14,562 nucleotides of DNA from positions 1-14,562 of the forward strand of contig JAFSBD010000294.1 in the NCBI GenBank assembly GCA_017442025.1, given 5' to 3'. Positions 13,097 to 14,562 of this stretch are shown here, in pieces (position 1 is the first letter of the stretch; the number at the start of each line of letters is the position of its first letter). Source of the stretch: Clostridia bacterium. Lineage in GTDB: Bacteria; Bacillota; Clostridia; Oscillospirales; QAKW01. The notes under the pieces are model-generated. The model did not search any database. It saw only the letters and a program-made list of their open reading frames with translations, and was not told the origin of the DNA. The position numbers were made by a program, and so were the translations under genes.

Positions 13097-13114
13097 GTCA
13101 GAATTTGTTCAATT

Positions 13115-14116
13115 TTAGTTCCATCTGCCCTTTTCATAGATCTCGCAGATGAGTTTTTGGATCTTCAACGCCTCTTCGCCGCTGATCTGCGGTTGACGAT
13201 TTTCTTCCACCGCATGATAAAAATCATTGATCTGGCGGATGTGCTGGAAGCCCCAGTAATCTTTCCCGCCTTCATAGTCGATACCATCGTTTTGGGTGGC
13301 GGTGGAAAGGGCGGTTCCGTCGTTAAAGGTAATCAGAGCATCATCATAGCTCATCACTACCTTCCCCTTTTCGCAAAGCAGGCGAATCTCGATGGGATCA
13401 TCGCAACCATAGTTGTTCATCGCCCAGAAGGAGAGAGTAGCACCGTTTTTATAGCGGATGAACCCTTCACCGGTGTCGTCCACCTCCATGATGGAGTGGC
13501 CGCGATTGCTCAGATGAGCCTGCACCTCGATGGGCTCATCATTGATGAACCAATTGGCCAGATCCAGCGAATGGATCGCCTGATCGATGATAACACCGCC
13601 GCCCTCTTTATCCCAGGTCCCCTTCCAATCGGATAAGGAATAATAGGAATCGGGCTTGCACCAGGTCAAAACGACCCGCGCGGAGATCACCTTGCCCAGC
13701 TTGCCGTTTTCCAGGTTTTCTTTGACCAATTTAGAGGTATTATTATAGCGGCATTGGAAAATGATGCCGTATTTCAGCCCCTTTTCCTTGGCGATCCGCA
13801 CATTCTCCAGTCCATCCTCATAGCGGATGCTCATGGGCTTTTCGCAAAGGACGTTGACGCCCTGCTCCAGGGCATAGCGGGAGATAATGGGATGCAGATA
13901 GTGCGGAACGCAGACATGGACGATATCCGGCCGCTCCCGCTCGATCAATTCTTTATAATCATAATATGCCGGAACGTTATATTTCTGCGCCGCCGCATCG
14001 GCACGCTCCTTTTTAATATCGCAAACGCCGATCAACTTGGCATTTTCCAAGTGATCGCAGGAGGTTGCGTGCATGGTGAAAATACTGCCGCAACCGATGA
14101 TTCCGACCTTAAGCAT
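13115..14116 (-). CDS. Gfo/Idh/MocA-family NAD(P)-dependent oxidoreductase
   Basis: A 333-residue dehydrogenase of the Gfo/Idh/MocA family, which usually oxidises or reduces hydroxyl groups of sugars, inositols or amino sugars. The Rossmann dinucleotide motif is GIIGCGSIF (5-13), with Asp33 in VCDIKK possibly preferring NAD(H). The EKP motif is at 92-94 with catalytic Lys93. The catalytic region is GGGVIIDQAIHSLDL with Asp178 and His182. The length is typical and all key residues are present. AAGGAG lies 10 nt before the ATG at 14116. It overlaps the stop of another gene of the same family by 8 nt, so the two are co-translated. The substrate is unknown. Confidence 0.93.
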   Translation of the reverse strand: MLKVGIIGCGSIFTMHATSCDHLENAKLIGVCDIKKERADAAAQKYNVPAYYDYKELIERERPDIVHVCVPHYLHPIISRYALEQGVNVLCEKPMSIRYEDGLENVRIAKEKGLKYGIIFQCRYNNTSKLVKENLENGKLGKVISARVVLTWCKPDSYYSLSDWKGTWDKEGGGVIIDQAIHSLDLANWFINDEPIEVQAHLSNRGHSIMEVDDTGEGFIRYKNGATLSFWAMNNYGCDDPIEIRLLCEKGKVVMSYDDALITFNDGTALSTATQNDGIDYEGGKDYWGFQHIRQINDFYHAVEENRQPQISGEEALKIQKLICEIYEKGRWN

Positions 14117-14562
14117 GGAAATTTAACTCCTTCATCAAGAATTTGAGGGAAGCAACAGCCGAAGAAAGCTCGGCGCGCTCGATCTTCTTCCCTGCTTTTG
14201 CGCAATCGCAGAAATAGACCAATTCATTATAATAACCGCCCAGATCGGAGATATTGCCGCCTGCCGCCTCGCCGCCTGCAAGCTGCTTTTTCTCGAGAAC
14301 GATCTCCTCGGCCTTCTCCTTGGTATAGAGCATAAACTTACCGCCCGCATTTTCCACCACCGCATCTTCAAAGACCACGCGGAAGGTAGCCTCAAAGGGA
14401 TGGGTGGAGGGCAGGTCCCAGGTACCCTCAACCGAAACAGCGCAGGTATCATACTGCATCAGGGTATGGACATAGGAATTCTTTTCGCCCATCGAATTTT
14501 TAACGGAATAAAAAGCCTTGGGCTCGCCCAAAAGAGAAAGGACATAATCCACATCATGGATA
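14109..14562 (-). CDS. Second Gfo/Idh/MocA oxidoreductase, cut by the window end
   Basis: The C-terminal 150 residues of a second Gfo/Idh/MocA-family enzyme; the frame runs out of the window, so the N-terminal Rossmann domain is not visible. The first residues read IHDVDYVLSLLGEPKAF, the typical catalytic His-Asp segment followed by the conserved LLGEP. The substrate-binding beta-sheet region follows (VSVEGTWDLPSTHPFEATFR). A GTG at 14550-14552 is a codon inside this motif, not a start. The end overlaps the next gene by 8 nt. The two enzymes are different in sequence, so this is a pair of paralogues, possibly acting on consecutive steps of one pathway. Confidence 0.9.
   Translation of the reverse strand, partial: IHDVDYVLSLLGEPKAFYSVKNSMGEKNSYVHTLMQYDTCAVSVEGTWDLPSTHPFEATFRVVFEDAVVENAGGKFMLYTKEKAEEIVLEKKQLAGGEAAGGNISDLGGYYNELVYFCDCAKAGKKIERAELSSAVASLKFLMKELNFHA

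Noticed and set aside
12423..13118. 231-codon open frame on the plus strand.
   Set aside because: Antisense to the PHP gene and runs across its promoter and terminator; no domain recognised.
1..14562. CRISPR array, tRNA, rRNA, transposase or phage genes.
   Set aside because: No regularly spaced repeats, no tRNA- or rRNA-like segments and no recombinase or phage protein were seen on either strand by reading.

Overview
The window looks like chromosomal DNA of a spore-forming clostridial Firmicute with moderate G+C. The evidence is the sporulation genes yabP, yabQ and spoVAC, the Firmicute gene orders yabP-yabQ-divIC and holB-ricT, strong AGGAGG-type ribosome binding sites, sigma-A-like promoters (TTGACA/TATAAT type) and many intrinsic hairpin-plus-T terminators. 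It holds about twenty genes, two of them cut by the window edges. I see no rRNA, tRNA, CRISPR array, transposase or phage gene. The species is not identifiable from this sequence alone.

Left part (1-2330): the end of a single-pass membrane protein gene (+) meets the yabP-yabQ-divIC operon (-) at a shared bidirectional terminator. Upstream of that operon is a very small two-cluster ferredoxin gene (-) with its own promoter and terminator.

Middle left (2328-6271): a tightly packed minus-strand operon, femX-like, alr-like, holB, ricT, driven by a good promoter at about 6304-6332. It combines cell-wall precursor chemistry with the clamp-loader delta' subunit and the RicT regulator.

Middle right (6352-10570): plus-strand genes. 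A DUF1858 redox-disulfide protein is followed by a Crp/Fnr-type regulator with a palindrome next to its promoter. The regulator stop overlaps the start of a lipoprotein solute-binding protein gene. After a terminator and a new promoter come a patatin-like lipase, an ABC permease and an unusually short ABC ATPase, all overlapping. Together they look like one NitT/TauT-type import system of unknown substrate, with a lipase gene built into it.

Right part (10571-12350): an intact spoVAC, then an AT-rich yitT gene (-), then the detached 3' end of a second spoVAC copy. This suggests a tandem spoVAC duplication broken by gain of yitT. A cluster of three hairpins follows.

Far right (12354-14562): a PHP-domain hydrolase (-) whose promoter -10 box lies in the loop of the upstream gene's terminator, then two overlapping Gfo/Idh/MocA oxidoreductase genes (-), the second cut by the window end.

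The points most worth a second look are the spoVAC/yitT/spoVAC-fragment locus, the terminator-embedded promoter, the regulator-linked transporter with a lipase, and the femX-racemase pair.
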